The notes beneath the pieces are model-generated. The model did no database searches. It saw only the letters and a list, made by a program, of their open reading frames with translations, and had not been told where the DNA came from. From Triangularia verruculosa (taxonomy: Eukaryota > Ascomycota > Sordariomycetes > Sordariales > Podosporaceae): a stretch of 64,000 bases of DNA. Position numbers and translations under genes: made by a program. Positions 22,501 to 32,455 of this stretch are shown piece by piece; position 1 is the stretch's first letter; every line of letters begins with the position of its first letter. Where the stretch lies: NCBI GenBank assembly GCA_033296885.1, contig MU863894.1, positions 248,001-312,000 on the forward strand. Reading direction: 5' to 3'.

Positions 22501-23106
22501 AACTAAAGGGTTCGAAATCATTGCCTCTATGTAACAGAGATACGAAGACTCTACAGGACGATGTGCGGTAACCGACCTGGGGCTGGTCATGTTTTCTAGA
22601 CCCATCCTTTACTTGGAGTGAAGGAGTGAAGAAAGGAGAAAGGTTGCGTCAGGATACCTACTTTGGAGGGATTTTTCAGCGTACACAGTGTACAGAGACA
22701 GGCATCGCAATTCCATCTCGCTTTGAGTGTCTAAGTACTCCGTAGCCTGTTAGCAATTAGCTATCCTTCTGGAATTTTTCTAGAATGCTTGTGGAAGTCG
22801 GGCTGAGAAGTGGCGTCCCCCTTTCATTTCCCCTTTCCACCTTTCCCCTCATCGCCCCACGTTTTTGATAAGCCCGATGGATCAAAATGAACAGGCTGCC
22901 GAAAGGACATGCCACAAACTGACGAAGACGTTAGAGAGAAGGTGCGATTCGTTAGGGTACTCGCATGAGTTCAATAACGACGAACAAGCGAGATTTTCGA
23001 CCCTGTTATACCGATCTCGTTTCCAGGTCCCCTAATATTACATACTCAACAGCTGCGTAAGAAACGCCCCGGTGACCGACCTCGACAGACTTCATCCTTC
23101 AGACGC
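19581..23106. other. Gene-poor 3.5-kb region upstream of ras-1
   Basis: Both flanking genes are on the minus strand. Only short, unconvincing ORFs are present (for example 19823-20248 and 21369-21821 on +). It contains one palindrome, GTACACAGTGTAC at 22681-22693, and two inverted copies of the 9-mer TACGGAGTA. It probably holds a long ras-1 promoter and 5' UTR. I cannot exclude a non-coding RNA. Confidence 0.45.
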
Positions 23107-24585
23107 TCAACTTTCCTCACCATCTGGCGTCCTCTCCCTTCTCTCCCCTTCATCGGGGTTCTCAGGCATCTCGATGCCTACCAAAGTCCCCTCCAGATTC
23201 TCAAGTATCTCAGGAATAACTGCCTCCAACTCAGCTCGGTCCCTACAGATAACCTTCGTTAGTGCATATCCTTACTTGCTACTGAGTGCTCGCCAAATGT
23301 GTAGATTAAACAAGAGGACACATACTCGCCAACAAGCACAACCGTATTCTCAATTTGAAACTTGGGGTAACTCCCTACGTCGATATCCTTTGGCGCCATC
23401 CTCTTGGCCAGACCCGTGAGATAATCGGCCATTCGGCTCTCCGGTTGGAGCGTCTTGATCGTCACGCGAATCTTGCCATTGCTCCTCACACGGGGCTTGA
23501 TATGCCGGGTTAGCCCGTTGAGTAGGTGTTTGACTGGTTGTGGTTGTTAGTGTGCACACGAACAGATGAGGGCAGGTAGGCAGGATGGCAAGTACAGAGA
23601 TCAGGGATCCCCGGCAGAATGTACACATTCCCGTTGACAACTGAGACAGGGACCCAGTACTTATCCCTGCAGGCAAGGATAGCCTGATCGTCCAGCGGAC
23701 GGTTGGAGTCATGAGGAAGCATGACCATCTTCTTTTTGCCGTCAAGCTCTTTGGACGGGACGTCAAAGTTGAATGATGCCCTCACCGGGTCCTTGTTCTC
23801 TGCCGTCTTCTTTCTCATGAGGGAGTAAGCTTCCTCGTGGAGGACAAGGGGCAGGTGGAAAGCTTTGGCGATGGACTCGTAAGTCATGTCATCGTGTGTT
23901 GGGCCAATACCGCCAGAGGTGACGACGACATCGTAATTGTGGCTCAGGCGTCTGACAGCTTCGATGATGTCGTCTTCGACATCGGGGATGATGTCTATTC
24001 TTTGGAGGCTCTGGGGCAGTGTAAGTTTGGTTATTGTCAAGATGATCGTGTTATGCCAGTGTCGGGGGATTTGATCGCTGTAAGACACCAAATACAGTAT
24101 TCCAACATCTCCTGGAAAGAAGTCTTGCGTAGCTTGCAAGCAACAAAAGAAAAGAGGATCATGAAGCAAAGGGGGGCGAGGAAGGGAAGCCTTACAATGC
24201 CCAAGAAGAAACACCATTTTGCAAGGTAGTAAGAGTTGGCCTATGGCATTCGTCAATGAGCTGGTACGTGAAGTCCCTGAAAGCACCCACCTCTTTGGTC
24301 TATATTCGGATAATTCAGGTCAGTTGTCGACAGCTATTAAAGCGAATGTAGGTATACAGGAAAGCATAAGGGTTGACATGCCTTTCCATTCAAAATCTCA
24401 TTCCCTATTATCAAACAAGCCCCAGTGACAATGTCCCTCCTCTGGCGCTCCGAGGCATCTTCACTGCTATAACGATAGTCGGACATGTTACGTTTTGTTA
24501 TCGATGAAACGGCAGCAGAGGTATGGCCGTAATTTGGTACTGGGCGAAGAAGATGTCTTGCAACCTGACTGAGACGGGCAAACAT
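23107..24585 (-). CDS. MoaB/CinA-type molybdopterin-binding-domain protein
   Basis: Six exons (24585-24382, 24299-24291, 24240-24196, 24010-23596, 23533-23326 and 23242-23107) give 338 aa with closed phases. The N-terminus (MFARLSQVARHLLRPV, Arg-rich with no acids) resembles a mitochondrial presequence; an internal ATG at MSDYRYSS could give a cytosolic form. The domain starts TGACLIIGNEILNGK, then TKEANSYYLAKWCFFLGI across the tiny exon, then DIIPDVEDDIIEAVRRL. It continues with VVVTSGGIGPTHDDMTYE, the signature GGIGPT...D loop of the MoCF/MogA fold. GNVYILPGIPDLF follows and a C-terminal alpha/beta extension ends in an acidic tail. The family includes bacterial CinA and the N-terminal domain of eukaryotic FAD synthase. 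This protein lacks the PAPS-reductase-like FAD synthase domain, so its substrate is unknown. Intron 1 appears to use a GC donor. Confidence 0.82.
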
Positions 24586-25088
24586 AATGGCTGCTTGTAG
24601 GGTGAGACACTGCTTAGAAACTGATGCGAGTCGATCTAAAATGGAGAGTTGAAAGCGAGCTGGTTTATGGCCAATCACTAGTGGGGCTAGTTCCCGATTC
24701 TAGAATACGTGACCGGCACACAAGATCGAGTTTTTGATGAGACGAGCTCGGGAATAGATTCACATTCCCAAGATGGATGAGGTAAGCTGGAAAGTGAGGA
24801 CTGCTCTCCATGTTGAGAAGAATGGAGCTAGCTGCATGGAGGTGACGTCCCTGGGCGACCCCCAGCCAAGCGGGGCTCAGGCAGCTGAGTGCGGGGCGGG
24901 GCACCTACCTACACATGTGAGTTCCACTGAGGCTCAACTCAACCTCCCCTGAGCACCCCACGCGTTCTCACCACATTCTCCCGCATCCTTACAACGACTA
25001 CAAAAGGCGGCATCCCTGACACATCACCAGCCAATCCTGGGTTCATCTTCATCACCACATACGCCCAACTCCAACACAACCAAACAAA
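24586..25088. other. Divergent promoter of the molybdopterin-domain and GMF genes
   Basis: About 500 bases lie between two divergent start codons. A CRE-like TGACGTCC is at 24843-24850, with C-rich tracts before the GMF start. No ORF is present. Confidence 0.5.
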
Positions 25089-25741
25089 ATGGTATTTACC
25101 CCTCCTCCCTCAGTTACCTGGCATGTCCTCATGATAGCCTCATGTAAAATGGCTTTTTATAGTTCAGAGCTCATGTTAAATTTCCACAGTCTTCATCGCT
25201 CTACACCTTCTCCGACGCCACAAAACAACATCTTCGCAAGTTCCGCCTCAGCACCTCTCGTTCGAATGATCCCCAAGCCGTGATATGTACATAATCCCCC
25301 TATCTCTCCCTCATTGTTGCTCTTCTGGTCTTTGACACAAGCCTTTATTAAACCACAGACTTCATCGACAAGCAGACCAAAGAGATCCGGCAAGACGAAG
25401 ATGGAACAGTGTACAAGTCCCTCGAGGAGATTGCCGATGATCTGCCCGATCACTCCCCACGCTTTGTCCTGCTAAGCTACCCTCTGACTCTGGTGCGTGC
25501 CCCTCTATTAATGTGTAAAATATTGCGAGTGATGTTGACTGAATGATATTTGCAGCCGTCTGGGAGGTTATCCGTGCCCTACGTCATGCTGTACTATCTG
25601 CCCACGACATGCAACAGCGAGCTGAGGATGCTCTATGCCGGAGCCAAGGAGCTCATGAGAAACACGAGCGAGGTGACCAAGATTCTGGACTTGGAGAGCG
25701 CCGAAGAACTGGAAGAAATCCCAGAGAAGCTTGCTGCCTAG
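25089..25741 (+). CDS. GMF1: Glia maturation factor-like actin regulator (GMF/AIM7)
   Basis: ADF-homology protein that binds Arp2/3 and removes actin branches. Four exons (25089-25091, 25190-25286, 25359-25492 and 25556-25741) give 139 aa, the full family length. The first exon is just the ATG: the GT of the intron follows immediately, and the acceptor at 25189 opens SSSLYTFSDATKQHLRKF. Further family blocks are DEDGTVYKSLEEIADDLPD, HSPRFVLLSYPLTL, PSGRLSVPYVMLYYLPTTCN and a C-terminal helix SELRMLYAGAKELMRNT. The motif SYPLTLPSGRLSVPYVM distinguishes GMF from cofilin, which has an actin-severing motif here. The stop lies 166 bases from the convergent stop of NBP35. The protein is intact in every exon. 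Confidence 0.92.
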
Positions 25742-25907
25742 GATTCCAAGTTTCAGATATGTCATTATGGATAGTACAACAGAGGTACCTCCCTCACCTT
25801 GACAAGTATGAGAACCAGTTTGCTGTTGTGAATAAGGGTATCAGGTTTGTTCTACATGAATATGTTTTGTATATCTACACCGGTCATGACAATGACAATG
25901 CTTTTCA

Positions 25908-26948
25908 TCAACCCACGTCATCTCCTTCTGGCAGCAACACCGCAGGATCCAACCCAATCTGCTCTGCCAGCCCCTTGACAACGCCCTTCAAAGCCTTGCA
26001 TGCTGAGCTATCAGGGAACGAGTCGAAGAAGCTCTCCCCATAGTCGCAAGCAATGCCTATCCTCGGGTCCAGTGGTACGCTCCCTAGAAACGGAATTCCA
26101 AGCTCTTTTGCTAACCCTCGGCCGCCTCCAGTGTGATCAAGGAAAATCTTGCTCTCATGTTTGCAGCTGGGGCATACAAACAAGCTCATATTTTCGACAA
26201 TGCCCAGTATCCTTATCCCTGCCTTTCTGCAGAAATCAATCTCCTTTCTCACGTCCAGCAACGCCACCTCTTGTGGCGTGGTCACTACCACCGCACCCTC
26301 GATCTTGCTTTCCTTCAAGAATGTGTTGACGCTGAGATGCTCGTCGCTTGTTCCTGGTGGTGTATCAACCAGAAGGAAGTCCAGCTCTCCCCACCGGACA
26401 TCCTTTAAAAATTGTTTGATCAGCCCGTTCTTCTTCGGACCTCGCCAAATAATCGCATCGTCTCGGTTTGGCAGCAAGAACTGAATCGACATGACAGCAA
26501 GATTGTCCATCGCCCATACTGGTTCCCAGCCAGCGTTGCTGGTGTGAATTGTTTCCGCTTCAACCCCCAACATCTTCGGTATACTCGGCCCGCAGATATC
26601 TGTATCCATCACTCCCACTGTGGTATCGGGATTTGTCGCAAACGCCTGGGCGAGTTGTACCGTGAGCGTCGATTTCCCTACTCCTCCCTTGCCGCTCAGC
26701 ACCAAGATCTTATGCTTGACATCTGCCAGACGGGCCGTGATCACTGGGAGGTCTGGGTCGGGCCCTTTCGGAGCGGAGGCGCATATTTGTTGGTTGGGAC
26801 AGCCGGCGCAAGAGTCGGCGGTGCCTGCTTGTTCAGACTCTGGGCCCGGGCAGTGTTCTGGCTCTGGCGCTACAAGGTCCGGCTTCTTCTTCAGAGGGTT
26901 GGCCAGAACGTCCTTGACCTCGTCAGGCGCTTCCAATGATGGTGCCAT
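25908..26948 (-). CDS. NBP35: Cytosolic Fe-S cluster assembly ATPase NBP35
   Basis: Scaffold P-loop NTPase of the cytosolic iron-sulfur assembly (CIA) pathway, working with CFD1. A single exon from ATG 26948 (MAPSLEAPDEVKDVL) gives 346 aa. The frame is open further upstream, but that extra sequence has no conserved content. The N-terminal cysteines that hold a [4Fe-4S] cluster are present (HCPGPESEQAGTADSCAGC, then a fourth Cys in NQQIC). The deviant Walker A is LVLSGKGGVGKST, DTDICGPSIPKMLG follows, and switch/Walker B residues are in FLLVDTPPGTSDEHL. The bridging CPSC motif for the shared cluster is in MSLFVCPSCKHES. The N-terminal Cys motif marks it as NBP35 rather than CFD1. All key cysteines and ATPase residues are present. 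Confidence 0.96.
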   Translation of the reverse strand: MAPSLEAPDEVKDVLANPLKKKPDLVAPEPEHCPGPESEQAGTADSCAGCPNQQICASAPKGPDPDLPVITARLADVKHKILVLSGKGGVGKSTLTVQLAQAFATNPDTTVGVMDTDICGPSIPKMLGVEAETIHTSNAGWEPVWAMDNLAVMSIQFLLPNRDDAIIWRGPKKNGLIKQFLKDVRWGELDFLLVDTPPGTSDEHLSVNTFLKESKIEGAVVVTTPQEVALLDVRKEIDFCRKAGIRILGIVENMSLFVCPSCKHESKIFLDHTGGGRGLAKELGIPFLGSVPLDPRIGIACDYGESFFDSFPDSSACKALKGVVKGLAEQIGLDPAVLLPEGDDVG

Positions 26949-28893
26949 TGCGGTCGAGGTGTGTGGTTGCCTCGGGGGGGGGCGCGCGCTTTCGGTATCT
27001 GGGCCAGATGAGAAGAGTCGAATGTAAGATGTCACACGATGTAATGCGACAGCTTGAATACTTCTGATGGTGTGTGAATGGTAGATTCTTGCATGCGCCA
27101 GCAGGAGAATTGAAAATTGGACTTGATTAGAAATCGCCCCCCATTATCGAAGCACTCAATGTAAGTGGAGGGGTTTGGCTTATCTTATCATCGCGCGGGG
27201 TGATTGACTCCACTGCGCGGTTGCGCTTGTGGGCGCTAAGACCAGGGTACCCCTGATGTTCGCCGATCCCGGATCCTCACCCAACGCCCATCCCAAGCAT
27301 ACAGATATTCTCAGTTAATAGTAGTTCGGAACCTGAGCCAGGTTCACAGACCTACACTTTCAACTTGTCGGCAAGGTAAAGTGTACAATGGACTGAGCAA
27401 AATAGTAAAACAGCTGGCCAATAGTCAGATGTTTTGAGGTGCATTACCCAACATCGAGCTCTTAGGACCCTCCCGGGTAGAAAGACAGCTGGTCAACACA
27501 TGAGGATTCTCGGTAAATGTTCAACGAATGCTTCCTACCGGCGGCAGTTGACGGAACTAGCTTGGTGTATGCTGGCTTTCAAAATCGAATCCCATTTGAT
27601 CGACCTATTGTATGTTAAGTCAGCGCAACCCTGAAAGGCAAATGTCCTCATCTCACAACATGAACTCCCGCAGTGAAACCTATCCCGTTCTTGGCACCCA
27701 TCCACTCTAGAACCAAAGTACAATATACACATGAACTCTCTCGGGAAGATGAAAAGATCCCGGCAAGACTGACTCACCACGACGCGATGATAAGAGAGAT
27801 GAACCTTTCTTAACAAGCGGAGGTATGGTAAACCACACCTACATTGCAATAAGGGACACCTCCCGGATGTTCCCAGTTGGAGGTAAAGGATGGGTATCGA
27901 TTTCCACCTCGATCTCTGAGCCTGGTTCATAGCGTGGTGGGATAGGGCATGGAGGCATGCCCATCCCGTCCCATACCACGACCCGTTGGCTGTGGCTGAT
28001 GCTGGATGGACACCCATCGTTTTGCGCTCATCTTGTGATTGGGCCTTGCAGGCCAGCCGTCCGTCAAGTAGCCATTGACAGAACAAGAGAAAAGCAGACG
28101 AGGAGGGTGTGCTCATCATTCAGGCGCCTACGGATGCATCTCAACCACACTGGAACGCGGGGTGCGTTGGGTAGATATGGTGGAGCATGGATACATGGGC
28201 CGGTTGGGTTAGACGCAACGGTTTCTCAAAGATTCCGAGAAATCATTTCATCGCTCGGGCGATGTGCTCGTCGAAAGAAGATGCCCAAGGCAGCCAGTCA
28301 GAGGCTTCATCAATAGGATTCAGTTCGAGGTTGCGGGATTGACCAACGACGACGACTGACAATTTGGGAGACCCTGCAGGACAACAAGATGCCACCACCC
28401 CTGCACCGACCTGCAAGAGCCAACCCGCGGTTGCCCATTGGAACCACGAAGTCAACGACGTCGATGTCTCCCACTCTCGAAGAGGAAAGAACGAGGCCAG
28501 AACCACCAGAACTCAATTGAGACCTCCACATCCAGTGACATGCTGGAGGCGGAGAAATCCCACAGATGCCACCCCCCCTTTTCGCACCTGTTCTCTGCTC
28601 CATCCCACGCAATGTTCCCGTCCTCCCCCAACCTACCTAGTTGTCGTTGAAGCGTCAAATCGCAGGGGTGAGCCCAACACCTACCGGTGCATCATATCCA
28701 TCCATTCATCCAGGCTGTCTAGAATTGTAATAAAAACAGGGCAACTCGCAGCGTTGCTAGGTCTCGGGACCTCGCATTGTCTATGCATCCTCTCGTCCAA
28801 CACTTTGCCTCCAACACGCGTTTCTTTGTATGCTATCCCCGCGTAAACAAGTAAACAACAACATCAAAGCTACCTTGCCTATGATTTTTGAGG
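26949..28893. other. Divergent region between NBP35 and the ECM11-domain gene
   Basis: About 1.9 kb between divergent starts. A 194-codon minus ORF (27535-28119) exists, but its sequence is Cys/Arg/Ser-rich without conserved blocks, and I do not call it. Only promoters are expected. Confidence 0.45.
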
Positions 28894-30825
28894 ATGATGC
28901 CCACGGCGAAAAAGAAGCTCGGGGCAATTGGTCTTTTTGGAAGAACGGGAGGTGATAGCAGTCCCAGGGCAGGAGCTGTGGGCCTGCCAGCGACACCCGC
29001 GCCTGCCAGCGCTTTGTCTGGGAAAAACCATCCGCTGAGCAGCGGTCACGCTACGAACAATGCACAACGCCAGCAACCACAACTTGCACAGTTGCAACCC
29101 CCACATGAAATTGTCGCGACAAGTCGACAGCAGGACAAACACGACACACCTGCAACTGCAGCTTCCCGCTCGATACCGGTGCTCAAGGGCTTGAGTGGCC
29201 GCTACTCCTCCGTCACGCACTCCCACTACCACGGCCAGCCGCCACCGGCATCAATGAGTATGAGCCTCCCTGCACAACACTTCCATCCGATGCAGCGGAC
29301 CCGGACTACGGCCTCGGACACGGCCGCTCGTGGGCCCCCACGTGCACAGAACGCGTGGGAAGACTCGACTGTAGCCTCCATGTTCAACGACACCGAGAGC
29401 AGGGCTGCTTCCGATATCACTCACACGCGTCAGAATAGCCATGCTCGCCAGTACAGCAACACTGACAGTGCAAGTGGACCTCCTCCCGCCGGCGCCTACC
29501 AACGCCAACACCAAGCTCTCCCACAACTGCCAGCACCACCCCAGGCGAGCCGGAGGGATCAGCAGCAGCACCAAACCTACCAACATCAACAGCAACATGG
29601 GCCCACCAACGAGAACTTGCCGTTCGTCATTGGTGATAATGGCATTCTTACCGTGGTTGCTTCACCCCATCAGCAGAGCGCTCTTCCTGTAACCGGCGGT
29701 ACGGCGACCAATCTCGCGCTTAGTAGTGACAAGGCCGATGATGTATATCACGAAGACTGGTCCATCTACGAGACCCCCACCAAGAACAGCGCCTTGAGGC
29801 GCACCCGTCTCCCCTACCGTGACACCCGTGGTCTCAAGGACGCTACTTATTCCCCCAGCGGAAGTCAGTACTCCCCCAGACGTGCCGAGAGTCTGTCCAT
29901 GTCCCCGGAGAGAGCAGCTGAAGCAGGTGAGCATCTTGAGCAGGTTCGTATCGAGGAGAGGAGGAAGCGGGACCGTGAGAGACAGCGGGAGCGGGAGCGG
30001 GAGCTAGAACGCCAGAAGGAAAGAGAGGTTGAGCAGGAGCGTGATCTACAGCACAAGCGATCTACCATCTTTGAGAATCTGACACCTCTTGAATTTGACG
30101 ACGACGACAATTTCAACGACACTCGTGCCGGGGTCATCGCTAACACCAGCGCCGTTGACCCGGATGAGCTAACGGAGGCTCTCCAAAGCACGCCGCGTGT
30201 CGCCACCCGGAAACTGCCTCCTCCTGTCCTCCCTCTTCCTCTTGCAGTGAAGAAGGACCTGATAACTACCGCCGCCGTTGCTGGACCCCTAGGCCGCAAC
30301 AGCAGTACCAAGCGTCGCATCATCAGAGAGCCCTTGAAGCCATCCACGAAATCTCTCAAGCGCCGGCAGAGCCTGGATTATAACGACGCAGAGCTGTACA
30401 GGATGAGCTACTCTGACCTGCGCAAGGAGGCATTCGATTATGACCCTCAGGCGGCCGCCGCCATTGAACAGCAAACGTCCGCGAAGCAGCAGCTGCCTCC
30501 TCCCCATCCCGGCGGTAGCATAGAGCAAAGAATGGAGTACTACAAGAGCCAGGGAAGCTTAGACCAGCATCAATTCTTCACACGGATATCTGTTGACGAG
30601 TGGGACGAGGCAGGCGATTGGTTCCTGGAGCAATTTGGAGCGGTGGTCCAGAAGTTCAAGAAGGCCAGGAAGAGCAAGAGGCAGCTTATTGCACAGTTCG
30701 AGGATGAAATATCTGCAAGAGAAGAGGCGGTCCGCGGGAAAATCGAAGGAATTGGCCGGACACTGGAGGATTTGAAACATGAGGGACAAAACATGATGCA
30801 GGGTAAAGATACCGATCTGGAATAA
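28894..30825 (+). CDS. ECM11-domain protein (meiotic/chromosome-axis type), large disordered N-terminus
   Basis: An intronless ORF with ATG 28894 (MMPTAKKKLGAIGLFG) gives 643 aa. Residues 1-330 are disordered: Gln/His-rich and Pro-rich, with segments such as YHGQPPPASMSMSLPAQHF. A strongly charged coiled-coil-like stretch follows (RRKRDRERQRERERELERQ, about 350-390). Near 555-640 comes the C-terminal domain: SLDQHQFFTRISVDEWDEAG, DWFLEQFGAVVQKFKKARKSK, then a basic/acidic helix. That end matches what I know of the ECM11 Pfam domain. In yeast, Ecm11 pairs with Gmc2 in the synaptonemal-complex central region and is SUMOylated. In filamentous fungi the domain sits at the end of longer proteins of unknown role. 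I infer a nuclear role from the domain only. Confidence 0.68.
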   Translation: MMPTAKKKLGAIGLFGRTGGDSSPRAGAVGLPATPAPASALSGKNHPLSSGHATNNAQRQQPQLAQLQPPHEIVATSRQQDKHDTPATAASRSIPVLKGLSGRYSSVTHSHYHGQPPPASMSMSLPAQHFHPMQRTRTTASDTAARGPPRAQNAWEDSTVASMFNDTESRAASDITHTRQNSHARQYSNTDSASGPPPAGAYQRQHQALPQLPAPPQASRRDQQQHQTYQHQQQHGPTNENLPFVIGDNGILTVVASPHQQSALPVTGGTATNLALSSDKADDVYHEDWSIYETPTKNSALRRTRLPYRDTRGLKDATYSPSGSQYSPRRAESLSMSPERAAEAGEHLEQVRIEERRKRDRERQRERERELERQKEREVEQERDLQHKRSTIFENLTPLEFDDDDNFNDTRAGVIANTSAVDPDELTEALQSTPRVATRKLPPPVLPLPLAVKKDLITTAAVAGPLGRNSSTKRRIIREPLKPSTKSLKRRQSLDYNDAELYRMSYSDLRKEAFDYDPQAAAAIEQQTSAKQQLPPPHPGGSIEQRMEYYKSQGSLDQHQFFTRISVDEWDEAGDWFLEQFGAVVQKFKKARKSKRQLIAQFEDEISAREEAVRGKIEGIGRTLEDLKHEGQNMMQGKDTDLE

Positions 30826-31440
30826 GGAAAGCGTGCAGACAGTTGGCAGGGCGTTCTGGTACTGGTTGGCGTGATTCTGGCGAGACCGGGGTAAGCGTGG
30901 TTGTGTGTGTATAGGCAAGCGGATCATATTTGTCGTCTCTCTCGGTTCCTTTTATTCTTTATTCCTTCATTCGACTGAACTACGCTCGACGGTAGCTGTG
31001 GCGACAGTTCGGCTCTTGACGACTTCAACGAACCTTAGGAGCAATGACGCAAATTGCTAAAAGATTTCACGGCCATGGCAAGATTATGATTAACGATTAA
31101 CGATATGACTTATGACACGGAAGAAGGAAGAGTCGAGTAGGATGGACAAGACCGGTGGAAACGGCGGAAAGGTTGTGTGGTCTTTTGTCTGTCTATCTGC
31201 TAGCGAAAGGGTGCTGAACCATTCCTTTTCTTGTTCTGTATTACTTGTTTTTTCCCCCAACAGGAACCAGGTCTGTCTATCTGACGTTATTCACACGTAT
31301 ATATACTTTTATGAAGAGATGTTCCTGCGCTGACCTTATAGGACTGGTGCTCGCACACTGCAAAACAAGCGCATGACGCCTAAATCGAGATATACCAAGA
31401 AATCAAGTGTACAACATATACTACAAATGGCAGCAGACTC
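30826..31440. other. Convergent 3' intergenic region
   Basis: This lies between the ECM11-domain gene and the kinase-like gene, which converge. I see nothing beyond AT-rich 3' UTR sequence. Confidence 0.5.
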
Positions 31441-32455
31441 TTAGATCACCAAGGATTCCTTGACACCTCTGTCTCTCCCCACGATCAGCCTCAACTGACA
31501 GGCCTTTTTCTTCTCACCAAACACCCCGTTCCTGATCCCGTCGATGTACAACTCATAGGCTGGGAAGTAACAGTCCACAAACTTTCTTACCTGCTCATCC
31601 GTCATTCCCCCTTCGACCCCTTTCTCTCGTCTCAGTCCTTGCTCCTGTTGAATTCTCCACTCATACACCCACCCTAGATCCTCGGCATCAATGTGCACAA
31701 AGGCGTCAAACCGGTCCCATATTTGTTGGTATTTCTCCAGACAGGCGTTGATGAACATCAGGTGGGCCGGTAGGTGCCGATGGAGCGTCTTGCTGGTTGG
31801 GGAAGAGTACTTGGCTTCCAGAGCAACAGGCGACAGCGGGCGGAATCCAACCAGCCAGCCTTCAAGAATCACAATCTTGGGCGGGGATGTGATGTGGATC
31901 CAAGTCGAAGGGGGCGAGCGGTCACCTAGACCAGAGAACAGGGACTTGTCATATTGGGGGACGTGGATGCCCTCGGGAGGGAAGGGTGAGGTCAGCGAGG
32001 CGAGGAAGGAGGTCAAAAGGGGGATATCGTGAGTCCCTACGCAAAAGGGTTAGGGATGTGTGCGTTTGCATGCACTGATGAGGGGAGGGCCAAGAGGTCG
32101 ATCGGGGATATTAGGAAAACAACAACATACCGGGCTCCCCGCGATACTGCACCAGCTGGTTGTCCGGGTGGGCGGCGGCCAGGGCTAGCTGATCGGCATG
32201 CGTCAGGTAAAAGTCGTCGATGCTCACGACAAGCGTCGGGAGCCCCTCCCGGCCCTGCAGGGTCTCTGCCAGGGCCCGCACCAGCGTGGTCTTGCCCACC
32301 CCCTGAACACCGTTCAGGCCGATGATGAACGGCCGGGTGGTGTTGGGGTGCTGCTTTTGGTATGTCTCGATTCGTGACAGGATGAACGGGATGCAAATAG
32401 GCGATTTATCGTCTACAATCCGCGATTGGAGCGGGACATCGAAGGATTGTGCCAT
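31441..32455 (-). CDS. TDA10: P-loop kinase of the TDA10 / D-glycerate 3-kinase family
   Basis: Two exons (32455-32131 and 32036-31441), with a 94-nt intron, give 306 aa. The Walker A is IIGLNGVQGVGKTTL and VVSIDDFYLTHADQ matches the substrate/Mg motif of the uridine-kinase/glycerate-kinase fold. The splice restores LVQYRGEPGTHDIPLL, a conserved G-x-PGTHD segment in this family. VILEGWLVGF is the Walker B/lid strand, and the LQxR-like end is RLIVGRDRG. Yeast TDA10 (YGR205W) is a structural relative of plant D-glycerate 3-kinase with ATP-binding activity. The physiological substrate in fungi is not settled. The divergent neighbour fox-2 is a peroxisomal enzyme, which is not evidence of a shared pathway. 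Confidence 0.85.

Noticed and set aside
27535..28119. 194-codon minus-strand ORF between NBP35 and the ECM11-domain gene
   Set aside because: The translation is rich in Cys, Arg and Ser with no conserved block, and no splice sites extend it. It is more likely random open sequence in a promoter region.
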